Made by a program: the position numbers and the translations under genes
The notes under the pieces: generated by a model
What the model saw: only the letters and a program-made list of their open reading frames with translations
The model's database searches: none
Told to the model about the DNA's origin: nothing
Shown: in pieces, positions 7,215 through 14,504 of the stretch
How the letters are laid out: each line of letters begins with the position of its first letter
Position numbering within the stretch: the first letter of the stretch is position 1
Source: an uncultured bacterium
Lineage (GTDB): Bacteria > Verrucomicrobiota > Kiritimatiellia > RFP12 > CAIWXQ01
DNA length: 48,269 nucleotides
Assembly: GCA_903916675.1 (NCBI GenBank)
Contig: CAIWXQ010000008.1
Coordinates: forward strand, 1 to 48,269
Direction of reading: 5' to 3'

Positions 7215-7242
7215 TTGCGTGGCGCTATCATCTGTGCTAGCA
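7215..7242 (+). promoter_or_regulatory. Promoter with operator-like site before the initiator gene
   Basis: TTGCGT at 7215-7220 and TAGCAT at 7237-7242 are 16 bp apart, with an extended -10 (TGC). GCTATCATC at 7224-7232, in the spacer, is the inverted copy of the site downstream of the XRE promoter. The leader to ATG 7489 would be about 240 nt. Confidence 0.4.
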
Positions 7243-7488
7243 TTCTTCTTGTCGCCCATAAACCATCGTTACAGTGCCACCGCTCCAGTGCCACATTCCA
7301 CAGCGACAAAACATTGTAGCTCGGCCCATTTCGGCCACCAACATTTCCCTCCTCCCGCGTCTCTCGCGTTAGCCGGTGCCCTTCACGTGTAAGCCGTCGT
7401 GCCTGGCTCGCGATGGCACCTGATACGGACGCTGCTTCCCGTCACCTCCTGGTGGCGGGCGATACAAATTCATTTGTGGAGATTCTTC

Positions 7489-9009
7489 ATGGACATCAAT
7501 TCACCCGATCCGTCGCCGGTTGCTGCCGACACGGCCACCAGCGCACCAGCCGAGCAGCAAGGTACAGCTCAGCCATGCGCACCACTGACACTCGACATGT
7601 CTTGCCTGGGCCCGCCATTCAGTCCGGGCAGCGCGGCGCTGTACGGCAAGCTGACCCGCAGGGGGCAACTGGTCACGATCGCGGGCATCTCGGGTGTGGG
7701 AAAAAGCCTGCTGGCCCAGAATTGCGCGGTCTATGTGATCCAGAACGGCGGACACTGCGTCTGGATCAACTGCGACATGTCCACCGGCATTGTCGAGGAC
7801 AGGATGCGCTGCATCCTGACAGACTCGACCCTGGCAGGAGCCGAAGGGCCACAACTGGACGCGAAGGCATGTCGGGAAATCGCGGAACTGGGAGCCGGCC
7901 GTCATTGGCTCAGCGCCCAATTCTCAGCATCGTCGAACCTGCGCCTCGAAGGCGTGATCGACCAGGCCATTCTCCGGCAGGACCAAAAGACCCGTATCGT
8001 GGTTGTGGACGGGTTTGATCGGTTCCACGGGACTCTGGATACGGCTGCATTCGACGAGCTGTGTGGGCAGCTGGCTGGACTGGCGGCGGACCGTAATCTC
8101 TGCATCGTCATTTCCTCACAGTGTGTCCGCGACGCATGCGGGCACGAGATCGTCGGGCCCGATGACTTGGCGTTCTCGATGGGAAAGTCCAACGCGTCCA
8201 GCTTGGTGGTCGCGCTGGGGCGCCGCGGCCCCAATCTGCTGACCGCCGTGGTCGTAAAGGATCGCGCCGGCCTATTTCGTGAACAGCAGGTGTACCGTCT
8301 GCAGATCGAGCCATCCTTGCGGCTACAAACGATGGACACCGTTGATGCCATCCGGCTCGACCAATCCGCCGATGCTGCCGAGCTTGGGGTGGAGTGCGTC
8401 AACTGCAGCATCAGCGACATCGGGATCGAGGACCCCGATGCCGATGACACCGATGCCGATGCCCCCTGTGATTCTCCGAACAGCGGGGTTCGCCTCTACC
8501 ACGGCACGACAGGGTTCATAGGGATCGGGCGCGGGATATTCGGGTCCGCGATGTTCAAGAGTCGCAAGTGGGACGACATCGGCCTGCTGGTCAGCCTGTA
8601 CGAGATGGCCAACATTGCGGACAACCACCTGCACGCGCCTGGGACGAGGATTCGGGTCTCGGTCAAGCGCGGCCAGGTCATGACGTCGATCCAGATCCTT
8701 GCTGGGCGGTGGGGCTGTGGGGCGAAGCAGGTCCGGGGATTCCTGAAACGCGCCGAGCGTGATGGGCTGATCAGGACCCATCACATTGGTCCTGACGGCC
8801 AAAAGAGTACGACAAGGGGCACAGGTCAACGGGCTATCGCCACCGTCATAACGCTCTGTCACTACGACAACAACGAAGGGGCCCGTGAAGAGTTCGGTCG
8901 CCCCAGGGGCACGTCGAAGGGCACGCCCAAGGGCACGATCGGGGCACAGCTGGGGCACGATGAGGGCACGACAGGGGCACGATCGGGGCACACTACAGAA
9001 CAAGTATAA
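7489..9009 (+). CDS. P-loop replication initiator (RepA/AAA_25-like) with winged helix
   Basis: This 506-residue protein has a RecA/RepA-like ATPase domain: Walker A GISGVGKS (66-73) and Walker B RIVVVDGFD (169-177). A linker with an acidic repeat (DPDADDTDADAP, about 323-334) follows. The C-terminal part (about 355-470) resembles the winged-helix DNA-binding domain of phage replication initiators (VMTSIQILAGRWG, then FLKRAERDGLI). The last 35 residues are Gly/Thr/His-rich because they are encoded by the iterons at 8907-8991. The start is ATG 7489 with GTGGAG upstream. The DnaC-like gene that follows and the repeats inside the gene make it the functional counterpart of lambda O. The ATPase domain is unlike lambda O, so the analogy is one of layout. 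Confidence 0.75.
   Translation: MDINSPDPSPVAADTATSAPAEQQGTAQPCAPLTLDMSCLGPPFSPGSAALYGKLTRRGQLVTIAGISGVGKSLLAQNCAVYVIQNGGHCVWINCDMSTGIVEDRMRCILTDSTLAGAEGPQLDAKACREIAELGAGRHWLSAQFSASSNLRLEGVIDQAILRQDQKTRIVVVDGFDRFHGTLDTAAFDELCGQLAGLAADRNLCIVISSQCVRDACGHEIVGPDDLAFSMGKSNASSLVVALGRRGPNLLTAVVVKDRAGLFREQQVYRLQIEPSLRLQTMDTVDAIRLDQSADAAELGVECVNCSISDIGIEDPDADDTDADAPCDSPNSGVRLYHGTTGFIGIGRGIFGSAMFKSRKWDDIGLLVSLYEMANIADNHLHAPGTRIRVSVKRGQVMTSIQILAGRWGCGAKQVRGFLKRAERDGLIRTHHIGPDGQKSTTRGTGQRAIATVITLCHYDNNEGAREEFGRPRGTSKGTPKGTIGAQLGHDEGTTGARSGHTTEQV
8907..8991. repeat. Eight iterons GGGCAC(G) at one helical turn, probable origin
   Basis: GGGCAC, mostly followed by G, occurs at 8907, 8919, 8931, 8942, 8953, 8964, 8975 and 8986: spacing 12, 12, then 11 bp throughout. 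The 11-bp period is not a multiple of three, so the repeat is kept at the DNA level and not for the protein. It lies at the 3' end of the initiator gene, as the lambda origin lies inside O. Directly after it comes an A-rich repeated tract. Confidence 0.7.
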
Positions 9010-9056
9010 CAAGGGTAACAAGCTAACAAGGAGAACAAGAAAAACAATGAAACAAG
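8999..9056. repeat. A-rich tract of seven AACAAG repeats, likely unwinding element
   Basis: AACAAG (one copy AACAAT) occurs at 8999, 9008, 9017, 9025, 9034, 9043 and 9051, with a period of 8-9 bp. It is the most AT-rich stretch in this part of the window and adjoins the iterons. This is the usual layout of an origin: binding sites next to a DNA-unwinding region. It also contains the ribosome-binding site and start of the helicase-loader gene. Confidence 0.55.
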
Positions 9057-9721
9057 AGAGCATCGATTTTCGGATTTTTTCTGCAACTAGGGAGCAGTGG
9101 ATCCAGGAGCTAGTCCCCCAGCCAGTCCGCGGCATGCGGCTTTCCAGCTACCCGCAGGGTTCTGCGGAGCACCGCAGCGCGCTTCGGGCGGCCCAGCAGT
9201 GGTGCGCGGGGATTCGCGCCGGGGTCCTGCGACCGCTCGTGTTGTTCGGCCGGCCAGGTTCCGGCAAGACCATGCTGGCCAGCTGCGCGTTCAACGAGCT
9301 CGCTCCAGGGGTTCCGGATCGTGCCAGCAGTGACTCAGTACAACGAGCCGGCACCGCCGACAACATCTGTTTCGTCAACTGCGCAGGCCTGGTTGGTTGG
9401 CTCCGCCCTGACCAGCAAGCCCCCACACCCGCGCAGAAGCGCAACCACCTACAGACCAGCTTCCTGTGCTGTTTGGACGACCTCGACAAGCACCCCGCGG
9501 GCGAGTGGGGGAACGAGCTCCTGGGATTGGTTGACAGCCGGGTGTGTGGTGCCTGCCTGCCAACGATCCTCACCATGAACCTCAGCCCGCCCGAGTTAGC
9601 CGGCAGGTACGGGCAGGTGGGGGCACCGCTGCTCAGCCGGTTGACCCGCGCCGGAGGCGTGTTCATCAGGCTGGATGGTCGGCCCACGCATGAGCCCGAG
9701 GGGGTACGGGACGGCAACTAA
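9047..9721 (+). CDS. DnaC-like helicase loader ATPase
   Basis: This 224-residue AAA+ protein has Walker A GRPGSGKT (68-75), Walker B FLCCLDDLDKH (139-149, acidic D144/D145), a sensor-like PTILTMNLSP (175-184) and LLSRLTRAGG near the end. This is the pattern of the DnaC/DnaI/IstB family, which loads the replicative helicase. The start is ATG 9047 with AAGGAG 14-19 bases upstream; a longer in-frame start at 8885 would overlap the initiator by a full tail and is unlikely. It lies 37 bp after the initiator stop, forming an initiator-loader pair like lambda O-P. It would recruit the host DnaB to the element's origin. Confidence 0.8.
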   Translation: MKQESIDFRIFSATREQWIQELVPQPVRGMRLSSYPQGSAEHRSALRAAQQWCAGIRAGVLRPLVLFGRPGSGKTMLASCAFNELAPGVPDRASSDSVQRAGTADNICFVNCAGLVGWLRPDQQAPTPAQKRNHLQTSFLCCLDDLDKHPAGEWGNELLGLVDSRVCGACLPTILTMNLSPPELAGRYGQVGAPLLSRLTRAGGVFIRLDGRPTHEPEGVRDGN

Positions 9722-9827
9722 CCGGCAGGTGTACGAAATACGACGAACCCATGCGGTCCTGTACCGCGTGCAGCAACAGACTCAAGATACGAACTGGAGA
9801 TTCCGATGAAGAATTGCAGGTGTTGGG

Positions 9828-10175
9828 ATGAACGAGATCAAGGATCAGGAAGGTCCCGGTTTGGGACAAGTGGGTGCGTGCGCGCAAAATAACGGTGTCG
9901 CGGAAAACAGGCACATTCTTTTTGAGCGAAAATTATCGATCCCCGAGGCGGCTAAGGTGATGGGCATAGGAACGACTTCACTGCGGCGCATCATTGCTGA
10001 TGGGCGGTTGCCGGTGCTTAGGGTTTTGAAAAAGATCCTGATTCTGGAGGCTGACGTGGAAGCCTTCCTTCAGGAATCGCGGGTAGTGGTCAAGCACGCC
10101 CAGAGTAAAAGTCATCGGCTTCCGCCGTTGCCATCGGCTGTCGCAAATTCGCAGCACTTGGGGGTGGTGGCATGA
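9828..10175 (+). CDS. Excisionase-type helix-turn-helix protein
   Basis: This is a 115-residue protein with a MerR/excisionase-like DNA-binding domain at about 34-83 (LSIPEAAKVMGIGTTSLRRI, then GRLPVLRVLKK.. and EADVEAFL), the HTH_17 pattern. It ends with ATGA overlapping the integrase start, so the two are translated together. The first 30 residues are not part of the domain, so the true start may be further downstream. By position and domain it would be the recombination directionality factor of the integrase next to it. Confidence 0.75.
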   Translation: MNEIKDQEGPGLGQVGACAQNNGVAENRHILFERKLSIPEAAKVMGIGTTSLRRIIADGRLPVLRVLKKILILEADVEAFLQESRVVVKHAQSKSHRLPPLPSAVANSQHLGVVA

Positions 10176-11389
10176 AGCAGACACCTTCAATCCAGTTCGA
10201 CGAAACCTGTGGCCAGTATTACGTCCGGCTACAGGTTGATGGCATCCGTAAAAGGTTCTGGCTTGGTTCGTGCAAAAAGGATGCTGTGGCCAACTTGAAG
10301 GACACGCTCAAGAACATTGCGACAGGCAAGATCACGTTTACCGTTTCCGAAACTACCGCTACGACCACACCGGATGGTGTTCGTGATATGCGCCTTGAAG
10401 AACTGGCGCACAAATATCTGGTGTGGGTGCAGCAGAACTTGGCTCTTCGCACCTACATAACCAGAAGATACAGCATTCAGGCGTTCATAAAATACATTGG
10501 GCCAGCGATGGTTTCACAGCTCACACGGATCCAGCTTTCCGACTTTTATGCCTGGGCCCGCCAGCATCATAGTCGCGGCCCAAATGGGGGAAATCATCAT
10601 CTGCGAGACGTCAGGACGATGTTGAGATGGGCCGAGGAGTACGAGGTTTGCGATAACCCCATACACCGGTTCCCGAAAATCCACCACACGCCGCCCACAA
10701 CGCGCCGGTTTGACGATGGCGACATGGTCAAACTGCTTCAGCGTATTCCGGCAGGCACCCTTCGTGACATGTTGTTGTTTGGGTTGCTTACCGGCATGCG
10801 ACCACAGGAGGTCCGCGAATTAGCTCCGCCGCATGTGATCCGTAGCCCGGACGGCCACTTCCATCTGTGTGTTGAACAGCACAAGACAGCCAAAATGGTG
10901 TCAGACCCCGTGCCCAGGACCGTGCCGTTGTCCGCTGAGGCGCATGCCATAATCAGACGACAGGTGGAACAGCACCCCAGTGCGAACCACGTGTTCCTCA
11001 CTGAAGATGGGACAATTTATTCGGCCGATGTATTCCGCCGTAGCATGGAGCGTTGGTGTCACCGGGCTGGGATCACGCAACGCACGCCGTATGCCCTGCG
11101 ACACACCTTTGCATCCCGACAGGCGGACTCCAACACCAACCTGGTTTCGCTGGGGCAACTCATGGGGCACACGTCGACAAAAACCACGGCGCGTTATATT
11201 TCGTCCTCGCAGGAACACCACCGGCAGGTGATTGATCGCAACGCAGAAAGCATTTTGGCTCTGGTTGCCGCCAGCGACGAAAAGTCAAAAGACGGTCAAA
11301 AAGTGGCCAGTAAAGTGGCCAGTAACTCATTTTCCAAAAAAGGAAAAAGCGGCTGCGTCGTCGCAACCGCTTGTGCTACAGCAAGATGA
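10172..11389 (+). CDS. Tyrosine recombinase (integrase) at tRNA-Pro
   Basis: This 405-residue protein is a full-length phage/ICE-type tyrosine integrase. It has an N-terminal arm-binding segment (about 1-65), a core-binding SAM-like domain (about 72-165) and a catalytic domain with R210 (LTGMRPQEV), K238, R310 in YALRHTF, H333 (LMGHTS) and nucleophile Y342 (TARYI). The first His of the HxxR box is Tyr307, a variation known in the family. The start overlaps the excisionase stop (ATGA). The gene stops 2 bp from the CCA end of tRNA-Pro, so this is the attachment site. The C-terminal tail (360-405) is low in complexity and encodes arm-like repeats and, on the other strand, the tRNA terminator. 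Confidence 0.93.
   Translation: MKQTPSIQFDETCGQYYVRLQVDGIRKRFWLGSCKKDAVANLKDTLKNIATGKITFTVSETTATTTPDGVRDMRLEELAHKYLVWVQQNLALRTYITRRYSIQAFIKYIGPAMVSQLTRIQLSDFYAWARQHHSRGPNGGNHHLRDVRTMLRWAEEYEVCDNPIHRFPKIHHTPPTTRRFDDGDMVKLLQRIPAGTLRDMLLFGLLTGMRPQEVRELAPPHVIRSPDGHFHLCVEQHKTAKMVSDPVPRTVPLSAEAHAIIRRQVEQHPSANHVFLTEDGTIYSADVFRRSMERWCHRAGITQRTPYALRHTFASRQADSNTNLVSLGQLMGHTSTKTTARYISSSQEHHRQVIDRNAESILALVAASDEKSKDGQKVASKVASNSFSKKGKSGCVVATACATAR
11301..11324. repeat. Tandem 12-bp repeat near attachment site
   Basis: AAAGTGGCCAGT occurs at 11301-11312 and again at 11313-11324. The period keeps the reading frame (KVASKVAS). It lies about 70 bp from the tRNA end, where arm-type integrase sites are commonly found. 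Confidence 0.4.
11335..11372 (-). terminator. Rho-independent terminator for tRNA-Pro inside the integrase gene
   Basis: On the minus strand an 11-bp stem (11347-11357 with 11362-11372, one mismatch, 4-base loop) is followed by two T-runs (5 and 6 T separated by CC). It lies 20 bp after the tRNA 3' end, so it should end the tRNA transcript. Confidence 0.65.
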
Positions 11390-11391
11390 AA

Positions 11392-11468
11392 TGGTCGGGG
11401 CGTCGGGATTTGAACCCGAGACCTTTTGCACCCCAAGCAAACGCGCTACCAGTCTGCGCTACGCCCCG
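11392..11468 (-). tRNA. tRNA-Pro (anticodon GGG)
   Basis: The minus strand folds as a complete tRNA: acceptor CGGGGCG/CGCCCCG, D-arm with GCGCAGACTGGTAGCGC, anticodon stem TTTGC/GCAAA with loop TTGGGGT (anticodon GGG), T-arm with GGTTCAAATC and an encoded CCA at 11394-11392. It decodes CCC and, by wobble, CCU. Its 3' end is the integration site of the element on the left. Confidence 0.95.
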
Positions 11469-11490
11469 AGCGAGGTGACAAGAGGGGTTC

Positions 11491-11519
11491 AAGATACCAG
11501 CCACCTGCAGCAGGGTCAA
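11491..11519 (-). promoter_or_regulatory. Promoter of tRNA-Pro
   Basis: On the minus strand TTGACC (11519-11514) and TATCTT (11496-11491) are 17 bp apart, 5/6 and 4/6 matches. Transcription would start near 11484, 16 bases before the tRNA. Confidence 0.6.
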
Positions 11520-11556
11520 GGCGGCGTGCGGAGGCGCCTTGGCGCAGACGCTTCGG

Positions 11557-14478
11557 TCATGGTCCCAGCGAAGACAGGGGAATGATCGCAAGCTCGGCGT
11601 CCTCCTTGGCCGCCGAGTAGGCCACCAGCAGGTTGCCGCCCTGCTCGAGCGCCCAAGGGTAGGACCATTGCGGTCCCTTGGATCGGCCGGGGTAGCGCGC
11701 AGGAACGCGCCCCTTGCGCAGCATCCACTGGTTGCTCAGCAGTTCCGCCCCCGGCCTGCCCGCGGCAATCACCAGGTTCTCCCGGTTGCCCGAGTTGTAC
11801 ACCAGGTAGCGCTGCCCCGTGCTGAGCGTGCCGGCGCAGGCCTTGGATTCCGCCATGGCCAGGTTGGTCTCTGTCGGCAGGGCCCATGTCTTTCCGCGGT
11901 CCCGGCTCATTGATAGCAGCGCCAGGTCCTTGATGGGGTTGCGCACAATGGCCGTGAGCCCTGCGGCGTCCGCCCAGACCGTGGTCTCGCCTGCATAGTA
12001 CTCGCTCGCGCCATAAGGGATCGGCAAACTGCCCACCTGCCATTGGGTCACGTCGTCCTTGTCCAGGATCGCCACGCCGGGGCCGCACCCGGGGTAGGGT
12101 CCCATGGCGCCACCCAGAATCCAGCCGCCATCCGGCAGCGGCCGGGGCGATTCATGCGCCCAGAATTGCCGCGCCACCAGTCCGTGCGAAGTCCATTGCC
12201 CGGTGGCGTCGTCGCGCAGAAACGCCTCCATATTGATCTGCCGATGGGGGCTGCCGGGATCAAAGCGCGCCACAAAAGCCCACAGCTTCCCGTCGCGCGA
12301 AAGCAGGGTGCCGTGGCCATAGGACGGCTGGAACTGCGGATTGCCGGCCACGGTCTCCGGCGGCCCCCAGGACTTTCCGCCGTCATCCGACCAGCGCCCG
12401 CGCACGAGCTCGACTTCCGGATCCTCGTTCCGCCTGCTGTTGGTCCAGCAGGCGAAGATCCGCCCCTTGTGCGCAACCAGGCAAATCCCGTGCAGAAACT
12501 GGTATTCGCCCTCCACCGCGCGGTGGATTGTCACGCGGTTCATTGGCTCCAGCATTGGCAGTGCAGAGCGCGGCGGCGCAAACACCGCCGGATCCCACAG
12601 GGTTGCAGCGGCAGTCGCAGGGGTGACGACCTGCTTCTGTTCTGCGGCAAAGATCTTCGCCCACTCTTTCAGCAGTTCCCTGGCATAAAAAATGTGGCCA
12701 ACAGTCCGCATGTGGATGGTGTCCTTCACCATCCAGTCCTGCGACCCCTCCGCACCGTACCCGCGTGCCATCAATTCGATGAACGTGGCATTCCGCTTCC
12801 GGCAAAGCGCGCGCACCTCCTCCGTCCGTTCCGGTGACCAGGCCCCCCAGATCTTCACCGCGTCGAACACATAGACGCGGCTGCCGGCGCTCTGCATGTC
12901 GACGATCATTTTTCCCATGGCTTCCAGCGGCGAAGGGACCACCATCAGGAAGGTATCCGTGGGCTTGTACTCGATCATCTCCTGCAGGAAAGCCTTCACG
13001 GCGCGGTCGGCTGACATTCCACCCTGATGAAATCCCCGATACTCGATCCCCGGGTTGACCGCCTTCAGCGCCTCCGCCGCAATGTCAAAGAGGGCGCCGG
13101 AAGTCGACCAGTGTTCACTGATGCTCACCGAATGCGAGCAGATCGCCAGGCGCCGCGGCGAGGCAGCCCGGAAAATCGGGATCAGCGGCCGGATCTCCGG
13201 ATCCTCCAGCAACTCCCTGCCCAGAATTTCCGGCGTCTTTCCGGGGATCCGGCCGGACATGACCTCATTGCGCGCGGCGATTGCCCGGCCGTCCGCACTC
13301 GGACAGACGTTGATGGCTGCGGGGCCGCGCCGGCTGGCGGCACGCGGCGGCAGCCAGGGGCACCCCTCGGGGCAGAGACGGACGTTGCTCAGGAACAGCA
13401 CGTGCTCCACCGCACCCGTAGCCACTTGGAGACTCGCCTGCCGGATCCGCCCCTTGTCCATGCGGAAGCCGCGCAGGCTGGTCATGCGCCAGATGTCCAC
13501 CATCACACTCGTCGACCGTCCGGCGGGAAGCAAGATCTCCTCTGTCTGATAACGGGAATCCCGGTTGAAGCTGCCGGCATCGTCAATCTGCACGGTCAGT
13601 GGAACCGGTTCAGCCGCGGGATTGAGCACGTCGAAACAGAACGTCCGGTATCCGCGCCAGTCCATGGGCTGGCCATCCCTGCCCTGCAGCGCCAGACTGG
13701 CGGCGTTCGTGCTGGCGGCAAACGTCACCTGCATCGCCTGGCCGGTGACAACCCCGGCGGCCTGCCCGCACACCACCGTACGGGCGGCGCCGGAGAGGGT
13801 CCACTGTTCGGCGGTGCGCGGCGAAAACAAAAAATTGTCCAATACACACGTTTGGGCTGCAGGTGCCTCCGGCTTCGGCCACTCTTTTTCCGGCAGCGGA
13901 ATCAGGCGGAACGAATCGAAGTACAGCGTGACATGGTCCGCCAACACACCGAACCTCGTAAGCTCGGCGCTGTCCATCAGGCGGTCGTTGTTGGCCAGCA
14001 GGTTGGTCAACGCCTGCACCACGTGCGTCACCCGCCCCGGCGGCAGCACGAAGGAGTCAGAGCGTTCGTATCGATCCCGAAATCCCTGCGAGTCCTTGTC
14101 GTCGATGCGGATCAGCAGCGGCACGCTGTTGGAGCAAGGGTTGAAGACGTCGAACGCAATGGCCCGACAGCGGCTCCAGTCAAACGGCTGGCTGTGGCTT
14201 TCGACCCACAAGGCGCCATGATCGCCGAAAGCGGCCTTCAGCACGGATTGGCCGCTTGTGGCGTGTTCCGACGTGAGCTCCAGCGTCGCATCCCGCACCT
14301 GCCACAGCGCCTGCGTGGCGGCTGGCGCGCCACTCGTGTCGAGCGCAAACCGGAACCCTGCCGCCGTGCCGTTGGATACCGCGACCGGATCCGCCTGGCA
14401 GATGGCGGCCCCTGCCAGCGCCGCCAGCAAGAGAATCAGAAGCCGCTTTTCAGTTCCTGGTGTCGGATGCGTGGCCAT
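11557..14478 (-). CDS. Secreted SGNH hydrolase + sialidase-like multidomain enzyme
   Basis: This 973-residue protein starts with a signal peptide (hydrophobic LLILLLAALAGAAICQA). Two beta-sandwich, carbohydrate-binding-like modules occupy about 25-400. An SGNH/GDSL-type esterase domain follows (CSHSVS near 445, and D-x-x-H in DTIHM near 585). From about 640 to the end there is a beta-propeller of the sialidase type with Asp-boxes (SDDGGKSWGPP and SRDRGKTWALP). I chose ATG 14478 because GAAAGGA lies about 8 bases upstream and the signal peptide follows; the longer frame to 14535 would overlap the neighbour. It should deacylate and bind glycans, perhaps removing sugar ends, outside the cytoplasm. 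Substrates are unknown. It is 26 bp downstream of another SGNH gene and likely in the same operon. Confidence 0.75.
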   Translation of the reverse strand: MATHPTPGTEKRLLILLLAALAGAAICQADPVAVSNGTAAGFRFALDTSGAPAATQALWQVRDATLELTSEHATSGQSVLKAAFGDHGALWVESHSQPFDWSRCRAIAFDVFNPCSNSVPLLIRIDDKDSQGFRDRYERSDSFVLPPGRVTHVVQALTNLLANNDRLMDSAELTRFGVLADHVTLYFDSFRLIPLPEKEWPKPEAPAAQTCVLDNFLFSPRTAEQWTLSGAARTVVCGQAAGVVTGQAMQVTFAASTNAASLALQGRDGQPMDWRGYRTFCFDVLNPAAEPVPLTVQIDDAGSFNRDSRYQTEEILLPAGRSTSVMVDIWRMTSLRGFRMDKGRIRQASLQVATGAVEHVLFLSNVRLCPEGCPWLPPRAASRRGPAAINVCPSADGRAIAARNEVMSGRIPGKTPEILGRELLEDPEIRPLIPIFRAASPRRLAICSHSVSISEHWSTSGALFDIAAEALKAVNPGIEYRGFHQGGMSADRAVKAFLQEMIEYKPTDTFLMVVPSPLEAMGKMIVDMQSAGSRVYVFDAVKIWGAWSPERTEEVRALCRKRNATFIELMARGYGAEGSQDWMVKDTIHMRTVGHIFYARELLKEWAKIFAAEQKQVVTPATAAATLWDPAVFAPPRSALPMLEPMNRVTIHRAVEGEYQFLHGICLVAHKGRIFACWTNSRRNEDPEVELVRGRWSDDGGKSWGPPETVAGNPQFQPSYGHGTLLSRDGKLWAFVARFDPGSPHRQINMEAFLRDDATGQWTSHGLVARQFWAHESPRPLPDGGWILGGAMGPYPGCGPGVAILDKDDVTQWQVGSLPIPYGASEYYAGETTVWADAAGLTAIVRNPIKDLALLSMSRDRGKTWALPTETNLAMAESKACAGTLSTGQRYLVYNSGNRENLVIAAGRPGAELLSNQWMLRKGRVPARYPGRSKGPQWSYPWALEQGGNLLVAYSAAKEDAELAIIPLSSLGP

Positions 14479-14504
14479 CGGATGGGTCCTTTCCCCTCTG
14501 CCGA

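Larger units (their letters stand above)
4979..11394. mobile_element. Integrated element at tRNA-Pro; minimum extent
   Basis: The integrase end at tRNA-Pro fixes the right boundary at about 11392-11394. The replication genes, regulator, excisionase and integrase form one coherent plus-strand set. The left boundary is unknown: I saw no second copy of the tRNA 3' end on the left, and the DGQHR-dam module may be cargo of the same element. No capsid or conjugation genes are seen, so it is an integrative replicating satellite or the right end of a larger element. Confidence 0.65.

Noticed and set aside
7273..7294. Repeat CAGTGCCAC twice (7272-7280, 7286-7294) as a second origin
   Set aside because: Only two copies at 14 bp, without an AT-rich region; it may be chance.
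8907..9056. CRISPR array
   Set aside because: The repeats are 6-7 bp at 8-12 bp spacing, far too short for a CRISPR, and no cas gene is near.
9785..9872. 28-codon frame upstream of the excisionase gene
   Set aside because: It has a GGAG site, but it overlaps the excisionase start and has no similarity; I cannot tell it from chance.
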